Part shown: in pieces, positions 51,935 to 61,939 of the stretch
Layout: the number at the start of each line of letters is the position of its first letter
Numbering within the stretch: position 1 is the first letter of the stretch
NCBI RefSeq assembly: GCF_015234585.1
Contig: NZ_JADFCM010000005.1
Location: 30,000 to 93,999, forward strand
Source of the DNA: Pseudalkalibacillus hwajinpoensis
GTDB lineage: Bacteria; Bacillota; Bacilli; Bacillales; Guptibacillaceae
Reading direction: 5' to 3'
DNA: 64,000 nt
Made by a program: the position numbers and the translations under genes
The notes under the pieces: generated by a model
What the model was told of the DNA's origin: nothing
The model's database searches: none
Seen by the model: the letters and a program-made list of their open reading frames with translations, nothing else

Positions 51935-53299
51935 CTATTGAATTCTGTATTTTTTAAGTTTTCTAACTACTGTCGGTTGACTCATCCCTAATGCATCAGC
52001 AATCCTTGTCGTCGTTCGAAACTGACGTCTAGCCTGTTCAAGTCGTTCTTTCTCAACTCTTTCAACCGTTTCTTGTAAAGTTTCATTAAAATTATTCATT
52101 TCTGAATAGTCTTCACTCGAACTTTTATATGTTTGAGGGAGATCTTCCTCGTGTATAACGAATGCATCTGAAGTAACAATAAGACGCTCTATTAAATTCA
52201 TCAGCTCTCTAACGTTCCCCCTCCACACATGCTGAGTTAACTCATGCATCACTATCTTATTTAGCATCCGCTTTCGTTTATATTGTCTCGAAAAATGATC
52301 GACAAACGATTGAATGAGCGGAAGGATATCTTCTTTTCTATCTCTTAGTGGAGGGATCATCAATGGGACGACATTCAACCGAAAAAATAAATCTTCTCGA
52401 AATTTTTTCTCTTGCACAGCTTGTTCCAAATCCTTATTCGTTGCGCTGATTAACCGAAAATCAGAATGAATTTCTTTTGTTCCACCAAGTCGATAAAAGC
52501 GTTTTTCTTGAATTAACTTTAATACTTTCACTTGGTTTTGCAGTGAAAGTTCACCGACTTCATCTAAGAAAAGTGTTCCTGTAGACGCCATTTCTGCTAA
52601 CCCCATACGTCCACCTTTTCTAGCTCCCGTGAATGCGCCATCTTCATAACCGAACAATTCTGCTTCAAAAAGCGCTTCAGGAATTGCTCCACAGTTCACT
52701 TCAATAAACGGTCCATTTCTACGATCACTTTTGTGGTGAATGTATCTTCCCATTTCCGTCTTTCCTACTCCGGACTCTCCTAGAAGGAGAACATTAACAT
52801 CCACACCTGCAACTTGTCTCCCTGTTGCCATCACTTTTCTCATTTCATGACTTCTAGCGATAAGCCCTTCATCATCCTGCCTTTGCTTAAGCTGCTCAAG
52901 CTCATTTTTAACACGCTCCATTTCGGAAGACATTTCTTCCATCCCGGCCTTTATTTCCATTAATTCAGTAATATCATGAGAATAACTTACAATCCTTACT
53001 AGCTCTTTATCATCATCAAACACTGGCAAACCTGTTACAAGCAGTTTTTTGCCATCAGAACCCGTTTGCACAAACGTAACACGCTTCTTATCCTTTACCA
53101 CCAGTGGCGTTGCAAGTGGTGTGAATAAACCTTCTCGTTCCAGTTCATATACTGATTTCCCCATTAAGTCATTTGCGTTAACACCATAAACCATCCCTGT
53201 TCCTTCACTAACTTTCACAATGATTCCATTAGGATCTGTGACAAGTATATCCTCTTGTAAAGAATGAAAGATTGCCTCATATTCATTCCATTCCGCCAT
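51935..53299 (-). CDS. Sigma-54 dependent transcriptional activator (PAS-AAA-HTH)
   Basis: Enhancer-binding protein of 454 residues. An N-terminal PAS domain (about 5-110; LQEDILVTDPNGIIVKVSEGTGMVYGV) is the sensor. The AAA domain has Walker A LGESGVGKTE, the sigma-54 contact loop GAFTGARKGG and an arginine finger region FREDLFFRLNVVPLMIPPLRDRKEDI. The C-terminal Fis-type HTH is RIADALGMSQPTVVRKLKKYRIQ. It most likely activates the adjacent permease/aminotransferase operon. ATG 53299 follows GAGGTGG; an upstream in-frame start at 53365 is less likely. Confidence 0.92.
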   Translation of the reverse strand: MAEWNEYEAIFHSLQEDILVTDPNGIIVKVSEGTGMVYGVNANDLMGKSVYELEREGLFTPLATPLVVKDKKRVTFVQTGSDGKKLLVTGLPVFDDDKELVRIVSYSHDITELMEIKAGMEEMSSEMERVKNELEQLKQRQDDEGLIARSHEMRKVMATGRQVAGVDVNVLLLGESGVGKTEMGRYIHHKSDRRNGPFIEVNCGAIPEALFEAELFGYEDGAFTGARKGGRMGLAEMASTGTLFLDEVGELSLQNQVKVLKLIQEKRFYRLGGTKEIHSDFRLISATNKDLEQAVQEKKFREDLFFRLNVVPLMIPPLRDRKEDILPLIQSFVDHFSRQYKRKRMLNKIVMHELTQHVWRGNVRELMNLIERLIVTSDAFVIHEEDLPQTYKSSSEDYSEMNNFNETLQETVERVEKERLEQARRQFRTTTRIADALGMSQPTVVRKLKKYRIQ

Positions 53300-53506
53300 A
53301 CGCCCACCTCGTCTATTCATTATTGAATACTTTTTCAATGTGTTATTAAATCCCTTATCTATCAAGTTATTTACTATTCATTTTTGAATAATCTCACTTT
53401 TATATTTTATCACACTATTACAATCGCAAAGCAAAATTCTTTCCTGCTCAAAGCTAACCCTATAGAATAAACGTTGGAACTTAAAGTTAACGAGGGAGGA
53501 AACAAC

Positions 53507-54223
53507 ATGGTAGCTCTTAAAGGAAAAACAGCACTTATTACAGGTGCGGCTCGAGGAATTGGTCGTGCATCGGCAATTGCCCTTGCAAAAGAAGGCGTAA
53601 ATATCGGAATGATTGCCCGTACAGAAGAGACACTTCAGAACGTAGCGAAAGAAATCGAAGCAGAAGGTGTAAAAACTTCCTTCGCTATTGCAGATGTTTC
53701 ATCTAATGAGGAAGTAACAACAGCTGTAGCTAAATTGAAAGAAGATCTTGGCGAAGTAGACATTCTTATTAATAATGCAGGTATCGCTAAAATGGGTGGC
53801 TTCATGGATCTCGAAGTTACAGAGTGGGAAAAGATCATTCAAGTGAACTTACTAGGTGCTTACTATGTAACACGTGCTGTACTGCCAGATATGATTGAGC
53901 GTAAATCAGGAGATATTATTAATATTTCTTCTACAGCAGGACAAAAAGGTGCACCAGTTACTAGTGCCTATAGTGCTTCTAAGTTCGGACTTATGGGTCT
54001 AACGGAATCACTAGCTCAAGAAGTTCGCAAGCATGATATCCGTGTAAGTGCGCTAACACCAAGTACCGTTTCTACGGATCTCGCAGTAGAAAATAACCTA
54101 ACAGATGGAAATCAAGAGAATATGCTTCAACCAGAAGATATGGCTGAGTTTATCGTTGCTCAACTAAAAATGAACAAACGTGTATTCATTAAAACAGCAG
54201 GTTTATGGACAACTAACCCATAA
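53507..54223 (+). CDS. SDR family 3-oxoacyl-ACP reductase-like protein
   Basis: FabG-like reductase of 238 residues. TGAARGIG cofactor loop, NNAG motif ([12 protein letters not shown]), catalytic Ser in [10 protein letters not shown] and YSASK motif are complete. The stop is followed by no strong terminator. Not in a fatty-acid cluster, so it may act on another ketone. ATG 53507 after GGGAGGAAACAAC; the in-frame start at 53474 has no site. Confidence 0.85.
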   Translation: MVALKGKTALITGAARGIGRASAIALAKEGVNIGMIARTEETLQNVAKEIEAEGVKTSFAIADVSSNEEVTTAVAKLKEDLGEVDILINNAGIAKMGGFMDLEVTEWEKIIQVNLLGAYYVTRAVLPDMIERKSGDIINISSTAGQKGAPVTSAYSASKFGLMGLTESLAQEVRKHDIRVSALTPSTVSTDLAVENNLTDGNQENMLQPEDMAEFIVAQLKMNKRVFIKTAGLWTTNP

Positions 54224-54275
54224 GGTAAACTCTCACAAAAGTTACCCTCATTCTCATGATTAATTTAAATGAAAG

Positions 54276-54306
54276 AAGCAGCCAGCCTACTTATGCTGGC
54301 TGTTTC
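54276..54306 (-). terminator. Terminator after the staygreen-like gene
   Basis: CAGCCAGC / GCTGGCTG stem with TTCTTTC tail on the minus strand. Confidence 0.8.
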
Positions 54307-54733
54307 TATATTCTCTAAGTGATCCATAGTACTCGTAAGCTTCCCATTGTGCTTCATTTGAATCAAAGTAAACCCAAATAGGTAAATTATCTAGTTCTGG
54401 ATCTGCTTGATATAAGTGTTCATCTCCTACTCTTATAGCCGATAAGGCTCCAGGTAACTCTTCTCGAAATATACGATTTCTTATACTCGACCTCCCCTCT
54501 TCTGTAGGATCGTCAATTAAGACATATACGTAAAAATAGAGTCCACAATCATTTCGAAAGCTTCCAAGCACCTCATCTCTTATGGAAGAAATGCGATCAA
54601 AGGCATATTCTTTTCCAATCGTTAAAAACAATTCTCCAGTTATATCGGAATGTGTTAATGTATATTTCCTTCCTAATACACAGTTCTTCTCTCTCATTCC
54701 ATCACGATACGTCACCATCAGCTTCTGCTTCAC
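54287..54733 (-). CDS. Staygreen-like (SGR) family protein
   Basis: Protein of 148 residues. GRKYTLTHSDITGELFLTIGKEY and IRDEVLGSFRNDCGLYFYVYVLID recall the staygreen fold (plants: KYTLTHxxTTGxLxLTI and RDEVLAEW). Bacterial homologues can remove Mg from chlorophyll derivatives in vitro; the native substrate in a non-photosynthetic Bacillus is unknown. Start GTG 54733 follows GGAGGGG. Identification rests on motif memory. Confidence 0.65.
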   Translation of the reverse strand: MKQKLMVTYRDGMREKNCVLGRKYTLTHSDITGELFLTIGKEYAFDRISSIRDEVLGSFRNDCGLYFYVYVLIDDPTEEGRSSIRNRIFREELPGALSAIRVGDEHLYQADPELDNLPIWVYFDSNEAQWEAYEYYGSLREYRNSQHK

Positions 54734-54867
54734 TTATCTCTTCCCCTCCTTTTTACAGACTATGGGTCATCACTCATTTGGGTTCATTTCATTCTTATCG
54801 ACTATGACAACCTATATAGTGCGTAAATTAATATTGCTAAAGGACATTTTTGAGAGGATGAAAGAAT

Positions 54868-55080
54868 TTGAGTCAACAACCCCAATTAATCAGTTCTGTA
54901 GATCCCTACGTCTATCAAACACTGATATCAATTGAAGGGAGATTGATTACAGTCCAAACAACAAATGGCTCACTCCAAGGAATGCTCGAATCCGTGATGC
55001 CAGATCATATTGTTTTACAAGTGAACGAAACCCCTTTTTTTGTTCGCATTCAACAAATTGTCTGGGTATTTCCTAATTAA
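54868..55080 (+). CDS. YuzF family protein (DUF2642)
   Basis: Protein of 70 residues; VDPYVYQTLISIEGRLITVQTTNGSLQGMLESVMPDHIVLQ is the Sm-like DUF2642 pattern of YuzF. Function unknown. Start TTG 54868 after GAGAGGATG. It lies 12 bp before the Mn catalase gene, so they are co-transcribed; both families occur in spore-coat contexts. Confidence 0.8.
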   Translation: MSQQPQLISSVDPYVYQTLISIEGRLITVQTTNGSLQGMLESVMPDHIVLQVNETPFFVRIQQIVWVFPN

Positions 55081-55092
55081 AGGGGGGATCGC

Positions 55093-55983
55093 ATGTTTAA
55101 GCGAATCAATAAGCAGTTAATTGAGCTTCCGATACCAGATCATGGGGATGCAAACGCAGCTGCTGCCGTACAGGATTTACTTGGAGGACGCTTTGGAGAA
55201 TTGTCTACACTAAATAACTACATGTTCCAGTCGTTTAGCTTTCGTGAGAAAAAAAAGTTGAAGCCTTTTTATGACCTTGTTGCCAGTATTACTGCAGAAG
55301 AATTTGGACATGTGGAATTAGTCACAACCTCGATCAACTTGTTGACCACAGGAAGTTCTTTTCAAGCGCCACCTGATTTAACTCCATTACAAAATGGTAA
55401 AGACGTGCGAAATACAGCTCAGTTTGTCGCTACAGCGCAAACAGCTCTTGCTGCAGATGGAATGGGCAACTCCTGGCGCGGAGATTACGTTTTCAGTAGC
55501 GGCAATCTAGTGCTTGACCTACTCCATAATTTTTTTCTGGAGGTTGGTGCAAGAACGCATAAGATGCGCGTCTATGAAATGACCGATCATCCTACAGCCC
55601 GAGAAATGATTGGCTACTTACTCGTACGTGGTGGAACTCATGTACTTGCATACGCAAAAGCGATTGAGATTGCGACAGGTACAGACTTAACAAAAATGCT
55701 TCCGATTCCGAGCCTTGATAACTCCAAATTTGACTATGCTCGAAAATTTGAAGAACAAGGATTGAACAACGTTCTTTATACTTGGAGTGATAGCGATTAC
55801 TTAGGTATTAAACAAATATGGAAGGGGACTAACCCGGAAAATGGTGAAAAACTAATGGTGATTGAGGGGGCACCAGAAGGGGCTCAAATTCCTAATCTAG
55901 ATGATCTTCCAGAAGAATTTGCTCCAGGGATTACTAAGGATCATTATGAACAGATCGCAAAACGTTTAATGCGAAATTTATAG
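55093..55983 (+). CDS. Manganese catalase (YdbD type)
   Basis: Dimanganese catalase of 296 residues that breaks down H2O2. The first Glu ligand lies in GGRFGELSTLNNYMFQSF, the Glu-His pair in ITAEEFGHVELVTTSIN, and the second Glu/His in LDLLHNFFLEVGARTHKMRVYEM and RGGTHVLAYA. Matches YdbD-type Bacillus proteins rather than the shorter CotJC. AGGGGGG precedes the ATG; co-transcribed with yuzF. Confidence 0.92.
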   Translation: MFKRINKQLIELPIPDHGDANAAAAVQDLLGGRFGELSTLNNYMFQSFSFREKKKLKPFYDLVASITAEEFGHVELVTTSINLLTTGSSFQAPPDLTPLQNGKDVRNTAQFVATAQTALAADGMGNSWRGDYVFSSGNLVLDLLHNFFLEVGARTHKMRVYEMTDHPTAREMIGYLLVRGGTHVLAYAKAIEIATGTDLTKMLPIPSLDNSKFDYARKFEEQGLNNVLYTWSDSDYLGIKQIWKGTNPENGEKLMVIEGAPEGAQIPNLDDLPEEFAPGITKDHYEQIAKRLMRNL

Positions 55984-56017
55984 AAAAAAGCACCTACCTA
56001 AGGGCAGGTGCTCTTTT
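55984..56017. terminator. Bidirectional terminator
   Basis: AAAAAAGCACCTACC / GGCAGGTGCTCTTTT stem between convergent genes. Confidence 0.85.
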
Positions 56018-56021
56018 CTTG

Positions 56022-57200
56022 CTACCAGATCGCTTCCACCCATTCTGGATGATCAATAAACGGGTTGCGATTATGTTGATACTGATCATAAATAACATTG
56101 TTTCGATTTTCTTCAAAGGAATCCACGGGATCCATTTCATTCCATGCTTTTAACACAGAAACTTTTCCAATATATGGTGATGAACCATTGTTTACAAGAT
56201 TATTTACTTCAAGGTCCACTTCACCACTGTCCCCTTCGTAACGAACAGCCATGTAGAAAATCATTCGTGCTACATCACCTTTCACACTGTCACGAGGCTC
56301 CCAAGAATCACTATCATAATAGTTACCGGGTGCTTCTGATTGAGGGGATCCACCGTTATCAAAATCAAGATTACCACGTGAACTATTGACTGTTACATCA
56401 GTTGGGCGTAAATGATGAATATCTGTTCCTGGCCCCATAGATGTCCCAAAATCCCCGTGAGACTTCGCCCAAACGTGTTCACGATTCCAGTCGTCAACGT
56501 TACCACCATTCTCATATTTGCTTTGAGATCTGCCACTATAAAGGAGAAGTACATTGTTCGGGTTCGCTGGGTCTTCATCCGTCACGCGTAGGGCATCCCA
56601 AACTTCACTGTAAGTTAGCTCATTGTGATCATCGATGATAAGATGCAGCTCAGATTTTAAGGCACTACCGGTTTTACCAACAGCCGAGCTATAGTATGTA
56701 TCATCGTAAGGGGATGGTTCTCCATCACCTGGGTCGTTAGGATCCCCACTTCCTCCACCATCACTTAATTCCATATCGGAAACACTCTTCACTCCTGTAT
56801 GAGCGAAATAATCTGTTAGGCTTCCACTGACCACAACAGCTTCACCTAGTAAACTAGGATTACTTTGCAATCCAAAATCACTTCTGAAAGTTGATGGAAC
56901 CTGGACGAAAAGCATTTCATTTACATTTGTTTCATTCACTTGATCGGCAATCGCGATCGCATAGTCATCCGAGAAGTCAGACGTAGTTACGGAGGAAGTT
57001 GAGACTGGCTTTCCAACAATATATCCTTCAACTGACCCTGTACTACCTTGATTTGCTATTCCCTGATTAACTGAAAAAGGTGATGATGAAGTTCCAGATC
57101 CATCAGCAAAAGATGGTGTAATCGTGAAATACATCATAATCAACGACACAACTAACATAAAAGCAACCGTTCCATAAACCCTACGACGTGTGGTATTCAT
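56022..57200 (-). CDS. Secreted endonuclease I family nuclease with OB-like (DUF6359) domain
   Basis: Exported nuclease of 392 residues. Signal peptide MNTTRRRVYGTVAFMLVVSLIMMYF...SFA; a DUF6359-type domain (about 36-145; NQGIANQGSTGSVEGYIVG, VVSGSLTDYF); a Gly/Asp/Pro linker; then the EndoI domain with NREHVWAKSHG, TDIHHLRPTDVTVNSSRGNLDFD and DVARMIFYMAVRY. It should degrade extracellular DNA or RNA, as BsnA (YurI) does. The upstream 272 bp hold a promoter region only. Confidence 0.9.
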   Translation of the reverse strand: MNTTRRRVYGTVAFMLVVSLIMMYFTITPSFADGSGTSSSPFSVNQGIANQGSTGSVEGYIVGKPVSTSSVTTSDFSDDYAIAIADQVNETNVNEMLFVQVPSTFRSDFGLQSNPSLLGEAVVVSGSLTDYFAHTGVKSVSDMELSDGGGSGDPNDPGDGEPSPYDDTYYSSAVGKTGSALKSELHLIIDDHNELTYSEVWDALRVTDEDPANPNNVLLLYSGRSQSKYENGGNVDDWNREHVWAKSHGDFGTSMGPGTDIHHLRPTDVTVNSSRGNLDFDNGGSPQSEAPGNYYDSDSWEPRDSVKGDVARMIFYMAVRYEGDSGEVDLEVNNLVNNGSSPYIGKVSVLKAWNEMDPVDSFEENRNNVIYDQYQHNRNPFIDHPEWVEAIW

Positions 57201-57472
57201 TCATATTCCCTCCCCTTTAAATTAAAAGCTCCGTTTTATTAAGCCCCTCTAGTTTAAACGTACACTATTAAGCTAAATGAAACACGATGTAAATGTTCCT
57301 TTATTTTTCATAGGTCAAATGCCTCATCACGCCTTATGTTGTGTCTTTCTTACTATACGGCTGCTTTTTACGAAAATTCCCATCGTTTTCTCATCTTCCT
57401 TACTTTCATCCCAGCCCATAGTCCGATATAATCAATGAGGATTGTTAAACCATAAACAAAGGGTGTTTTCCT

Positions 57473-59029
57473 ATGAGTATATTAACCGTGAAAAACCTAA
57501 CACACGGATTCGGTGACCGTGCTATTTTTGATGATGTATCATTTCGTCTTCTAAAAGGCGAACATATTGGACTTGTTGGTGCTAACGGCGAAGGTAAATC
57601 GACATTTATGAATATTATTACTGGAAAGTTAGAACCAGATGAAGGAACAGTTGAATGGTCTAAAAATGTAAGAGTCGGCTATCTCGATCAGCACACTGTT
57701 CTTGAACGAGGCATGACGATTCGTGACGCCCTTAAAGGCGCTTTTCAGTATTTGTTTGATTACGAAGCAGAAATGAACGAGCTATTTGCGAAAATGGGGG
57801 AAGCTTCTCCAGAAGAGCTAGAAAAATTGTTAGAAGAAACAGGAACAATGCAAGATATGCTCGCTAACAATGATTTCTACGTAATTGATGCAAAGGTAGA
57901 AGAAATTGCACGTGGGCTTGGACTAGATGAAATCGGACTTGAAAAAGATGTACAAGATTTAAGTGGTGGCCAAAGAACAAAGGTCCTTCTTGCTAAACTT
58001 CTTCTCGAGAAGCCTGATATTCTCCTTCTCGATGAACCGACAAACTATCTTGATGAGCAGCACATCGTATGGCTCAGGCGTTACTTACAAGAATATGAGA
58101 ACGCGTTTATACTCATTTCTCACGATATTCCTTTCTTAAATAGCGTGATCAACTTGATTTATCACATGGAAAATCAAGAGCTAACAAGATACGTAGGTGA
58201 CTATGATAACTTCTTATCTGTATACGAAGTGAAAAAACAACAGGTTGAAGCAGCGTTTAAAAAGCAACAGCAGGAGATCTCTCAATTGAAGGATTTTGTT
58301 GCGAGAAACAAAGCAAGAGTTGCAACGCGTAACATGGCGATGTCGAGACAAAAGAAGCTTGATAAGATGGATGTAATTGAGATCGCCAAAGAAAAGCCAA
58401 AACCAGAGTTTCATTTTAAGCAAGCTCGGGCTTCTGGCAAGCTCATCTTTGAAACAAAAGATCTTGTTATTGGTTACGATGAACCACTATCCCGTCCATT
58501 AAATCTTTCAATGGAAAGAGGGCAAAAAATATCCCTTATGGGTGCAAATGGGATTGGTAAAACGACACTTCTTCGCAGTATACTTGGCGAAATTAAGCCG
58601 ATTGAAGGTTCAGTTGAGCTTGGTGATTACCTTTATACTGGTTATTTTGAACAAGAAATTAAGACAAGAACATCTAACACTTGTATTGAAGAGATGTGGA
58701 GAGAGTTTCCCCACTACAGCCAGGCTCAAATTCGAGCTGCCTTATCCAAGTGCGGCCTAACAACGAAGCATATTGAGAGCAGGGTCGACGTTCTTAGCGG
58801 CGGCGAGAAAGCGAAACTTAGACTTTGTAAATTGATGAACACAGAATCCAACTTGCTCGTATTTGATGAGCCAACAAACCACCTTGATGTAGAAGCGAAA
58901 GCTGAATTGAAACGTGCTTTAAATGAATACAAGGGTAGCATCATTCTGATCTCCCATGAACCTGAATTCTATCAAGACATTGCAACAGATGTATGGAACT
59001 GTGAAGATTGGACAACGAAATTAATTTAA
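57473..59029 (+). CDS. ykpA: ABC-F family ATPase (YkpA/YbiT type)
   Basis: Soluble double-ATPase protein of 518 residues, no membrane part. Walker A loops are GANGEGKST (N-terminal) and GANGIGKTT (C-terminal), signatures LSGGQRTKV and LSGGEKAKL, Walker B LLLLDEPTNYLDEQH and LLVFDEPTNHLDVEA. The basic linker between the two domains (KQQQEISQLKDFVARNKARVATRNMAMSR) fits a translation-linked ABC-F acting on the ribosome. Not an obvious antibiotic-resistance subtype. Confidence 0.9.
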   Translation: MSILTVKNLTHGFGDRAIFDDVSFRLLKGEHIGLVGANGEGKSTFMNIITGKLEPDEGTVEWSKNVRVGYLDQHTVLERGMTIRDALKGAFQYLFDYEAEMNELFAKMGEASPEELEKLLEETGTMQDMLANNDFYVIDAKVEEIARGLGLDEIGLEKDVQDLSGGQRTKVLLAKLLLEKPDILLLDEPTNYLDEQHIVWLRRYLQEYENAFILISHDIPFLNSVINLIYHMENQELTRYVGDYDNFLSVYEVKKQQVEAAFKKQQQEISQLKDFVARNKARVATRNMAMSRQKKLDKMDVIEIAKEKPKPEFHFKQARASGKLIFETKDLVIGYDEPLSRPLNLSMERGQKISLMGANGIGKTTLLRSILGEIKPIEGSVELGDYLYTGYFEQEIKTRTSNTCIEEMWREFPHYSQAQIRAALSKCGLTTKHIESRVDVLSGGEKAKLRLCKLMNTESNLLVFDEPTNHLDVEAKAELKRALNEYKGSIILISHEPEFYQDIATDVWNCEDWTTKLI

Positions 59030-59070
59030 AGAAGAAGGCTTATCCGATTAATCGGATAAGCCTTCTTCTT
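59029..59070. terminator. Bidirectional terminator
   Basis: AAGAAGAAGGCTTATCCGATT / AATCGGATAAGCCTTCTTCTT perfect inverted repeat between convergent genes. Confidence 0.93.
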
Positions 59071-61939
59071 TATCTTCAATGGAATAATCAGGTACTAATA
59101 TTCTTCCATTGTTGTTCTTACTCACAAGAGTTTTGATTAACGATTTCGTTAAGTTTTTAGGAGGATATGGTTTAATAAGATAGTCTTTTGCCCCTAATTC
59201 AAACCCACGCTGTTTCTCTTCACTTACGGTTGAAACAAAGATCGGTATATTTTTTGTCCGCTCTGTTTCCTTTACTGTTTTCAGAACATCCCAGCCACTC
59301 ATACGGCCTTCTAACATAATATCAAGAACGATTCCCTCAGGTGTCATTTGCTCAAGGAGCTCAATTGCTTCTTCTCCACTTCTACAATGACGAACCGCAA
59401 ATCCACTTCCAGTAATCTCCTCCGACAATAAGAGAGCGAGACTATCATCATCTTCTACAATCAAAACGCCTGAATCTTGAAACTCTCCAGATTGAGAATT
59501 TACCGACTGTTTTTCGATTCCAAGTGGAAAAACAAGAGTAAACGTGCTTCCTTTTCCTAATTCCGATGTTACAAGAACGTCACCATTGTGCGCAGTCATG
59601 ATTTCTTTCGATATGGCAAGTCCCAGTCCCGTGCCACCAATTTGGCGCCGGTCCGAATTATCAACACGAAAGAACTTTGTAAACAATTTAGATAGTGCAT
59701 CCTGCGGGATCCCTAAACCTTCATCTCTAATATCGACGTAAAGATGATCATTCTCGATTCTAAATCGGGTTAATACCGTGCCGCCTTCAGGAGAATATTT
59801 TACAGCATTGCTAACAAAATTATTGAACACCTGTTTAATTTTATCCCCGTCACCAATAATCTCATGTTTATCTGCCAAATCTTCAACAATAAAAGAATGA
59901 AGCTTAGAATTATCGCGATAACTATCCAATACTTCTTCGATCATCTCTATTAAATTAATACGCGTTTTATCATAATTTTGCTTACCAGCTTCCATTCGCT
60001 GAATATCGAGAAAATCATTGATTAGTGATGTTAATCGTTTGGCTTCTTTATAGATTGTATTTAAATATTTCTTCTGCTTCTCAGGTTTTAACTCTTTAGA
60101 GAGCATGAGCTCCGTAAAACCAAGTACACTCGACAGGGGGGTACGAAGTTCATGACTTACCGTACTGACAAATTCGTTCTTCATTTCATCAACTTCATGT
60201 TCACGGGTTATATCCCGATGGACGAAAATCGATCCAATAAATTTGCCATCGGTATATAAATGCTCGTAGTACATTTGGATAAAGAGGGATGGTTCTGTAT
60301 TTGTTTGATAGATAAGTTCACTCTGTTTAGGTTTAACCCCAACAATAACGTCATGAACGTATGAACTCACTTCTTCTCGATCATTTAAATCGACTTGCAT
60401 AAGGAACTTAGAACTCCACTCAGTAAACGGTTTTTCATTTGCACCATCAGGAAAACAAGCATCCAACATCGTACACATTTGATCATTCACAGCTCGAGTT
60501 GTTCCTTCTCTATCAACGAGCTGAATCCCTTCACGAATCGTATTCAAGATCTCTCTATTAATTTGTCGCTCATTCTCAGTCGTTTCATATAATCGAAGCT
60601 TATCGAGAGCGAGCGAAATTTGACGCGACAAATCGGATAGTTCCGTTACTTCATCAGTCGTAAATTCCCCTCCTATTCTCGTAATACAAAGTAAAGCGAC
60701 TGGTTCGTTATCTGAAAGAACTGGAATGTAAATATCATTTGAATTTTCTTCTACTCCATGATAACCTGCTTCCCCAATTGAAGCCTGTCTTTGAACAATA
60801 TGAAATTTCTTTTGCTCGATTGCTTTAACGCCAGGTCCGTCTAGTAAATGATCAATCCATTCATGGACTTTCTCTTGACTAACGCCAAGTGATGCATAGT
60901 CTTTGCCTTGATTTAGCATAACGATAATACCCTTGTCAGAGTTAAGGATATGAATCATATTCGTAATGATACTTTGCAATAGTTCGCTTTTCGTTAAGGT
61001 AGACGCAAGCGATCGATTTAATTCATTGCGATGCTCTAACACTTTTTTTTGTACATTCATCGCTTTTACATTCTGTTCAAGCGTAAATTTACTTCCTTTA
61101 AGTTCTTCGCTCTGCTCAACTAATGCTTCATTTGATGTGATGAGTGCCCTCTCATTTTGCTGGATATTCTTAACCATTAAATTAAATGATCGTGCAAGCT
61201 CACCTAGTTCATCTGATCTTTTCACGTGGGGCATTTCCACATTTTCTCCGGAAGATACTTGACTAGAAGCTAACGCCAATTCCTGAAGTGGTTTTCCAAT
61301 ACGCCTAGCCATAATACCAGCAAGTATCGTTGCAATTAATAGAAGAAAAATGACAAATGAGACAAAAAGCATCTGTAAATTCGATAAACGATCAACCAAA
61401 CCTTGCTCAGTTATATATATTTCGTTTTCTACATTAGAAACGAGATCTCGAGTTTGCTCTCTTAAATCATAGACTAAATCACTCCCGCCCTGATTTTGAG
61501 AAAGATTTTGCAACCCTTCAGTATTATCTGAAGCTACCTGTATTTTTGCCTTTTCAAACAGCTTATAATAATTAACCAATTCACCTTGAAGGTCTATAAT
61601 ATATTCCTTTTCTTCTCTATTTTGTAGCTCTGGTTCAAGCTGTTTGATCTTATCTACAATCATATCTTTCTGAATAACATAATTACTTAAAAAAGGATCC
61701 TCTAAACGAAAGCCTAAATAACCTCGAGCCTCAAAAAACATATCATTCAAACTATCTTCCAGTTTAACTGCATACTGTTGTTTTTGTCGCAGATCTACTA
61801 CTTTCTCCTCATACTTGGCTTCAATTGACTGACTATAAAGCCCTAACCCAACTGCCGCAACTAAAATCAGAAACAAAAACCCGCTCATAAACCAGACAAA
61901 TTGACGTGATAAACTACTTTTCCATCTTCTATTCACCAA
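59048..61939 (-). CDS. Hybrid sensor histidine kinase with C-terminal receiver
   Basis: Protein of 963 residues: membrane segment (about 14-34), extracellular helical sensor (35-195), second segment (LFVSFVIFLLLIATILAGIMA), HAMP, coiled coil, GAF (about 310-455), PAS, HisKA with EFVSTVSHELRTPLSSVLGF, HATPase (NNFVSNAVKYSPEGG, GGTGLGLAISK) and receiver with LIVEDDDSLALLL and IVLDIMLEGRMSG. It should pass phosphate to its own receiver and to the CheY-like protein encoded just before. Starts at TTG 61939, overlapping the regulator gene by 11 bp. Confidence 0.92.
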   Translation of the reverse strand: MVNRRWKSSLSRQFVWFMSGFLFLILVAAVGLGLYSQSIEAKYEEKVVDLRQKQQYAVKLEDSLNDMFFEARGYLGFRLEDPFLSNYVIQKDMIVDKIKQLEPELQNREEKEYIIDLQGELVNYYKLFEKAKIQVASDNTEGLQNLSQNQGGSDLVYDLREQTRDLVSNVENEIYITEQGLVDRLSNLQMLFVSFVIFLLLIATILAGIMARRIGKPLQELALASSQVSSGENVEMPHVKRSDELGELARSFNLMVKNIQQNERALITSNEALVEQSEELKGSKFTLEQNVKAMNVQKKVLEHRNELNRSLASTLTKSELLQSIITNMIHILNSDKGIIVMLNQGKDYASLGVSQEKVHEWIDHLLDGPGVKAIEQKKFHIVQRQASIGEAGYHGVEENSNDIYIPVLSDNEPVALLCITRIGGEFTTDEVTELSDLSRQISLALDKLRLYETTENERQINREILNTIREGIQLVDREGTTRAVNDQMCTMLDACFPDGANEKPFTEWSSKFLMQVDLNDREEVSSYVHDVIVGVKPKQSELIYQTNTEPSLFIQMYYEHLYTDGKFIGSIFVHRDITREHEVDEMKNEFVSTVSHELRTPLSSVLGFTELMLSKELKPEKQKKYLNTIYKEAKRLTSLINDFLDIQRMEAGKQNYDKTRINLIEMIEEVLDSYRDNSKLHSFIVEDLADKHEIIGDGDKIKQVFNNFVSNAVKYSPEGGTVLTRFRIENDHLYVDIRDEGLGIPQDALSKLFTKFFRVDNSDRRQIGGTGLGLAISKEIMTAHNGDVLVTSELGKGSTFTLVFPLGIEKQSVNSQSGEFQDSGVLIVEDDDSLALLLSEEITGSGFAVRHCRSGEEAIELLEQMTPEGIVLDIMLEGRMSGWDVLKTVKETERTKNIPIFVSTVSEEKQRGFELGAKDYLIKPYPPKNLTKSLIKTLVSKNNNGRILVPDYSIEDKEEGLSD

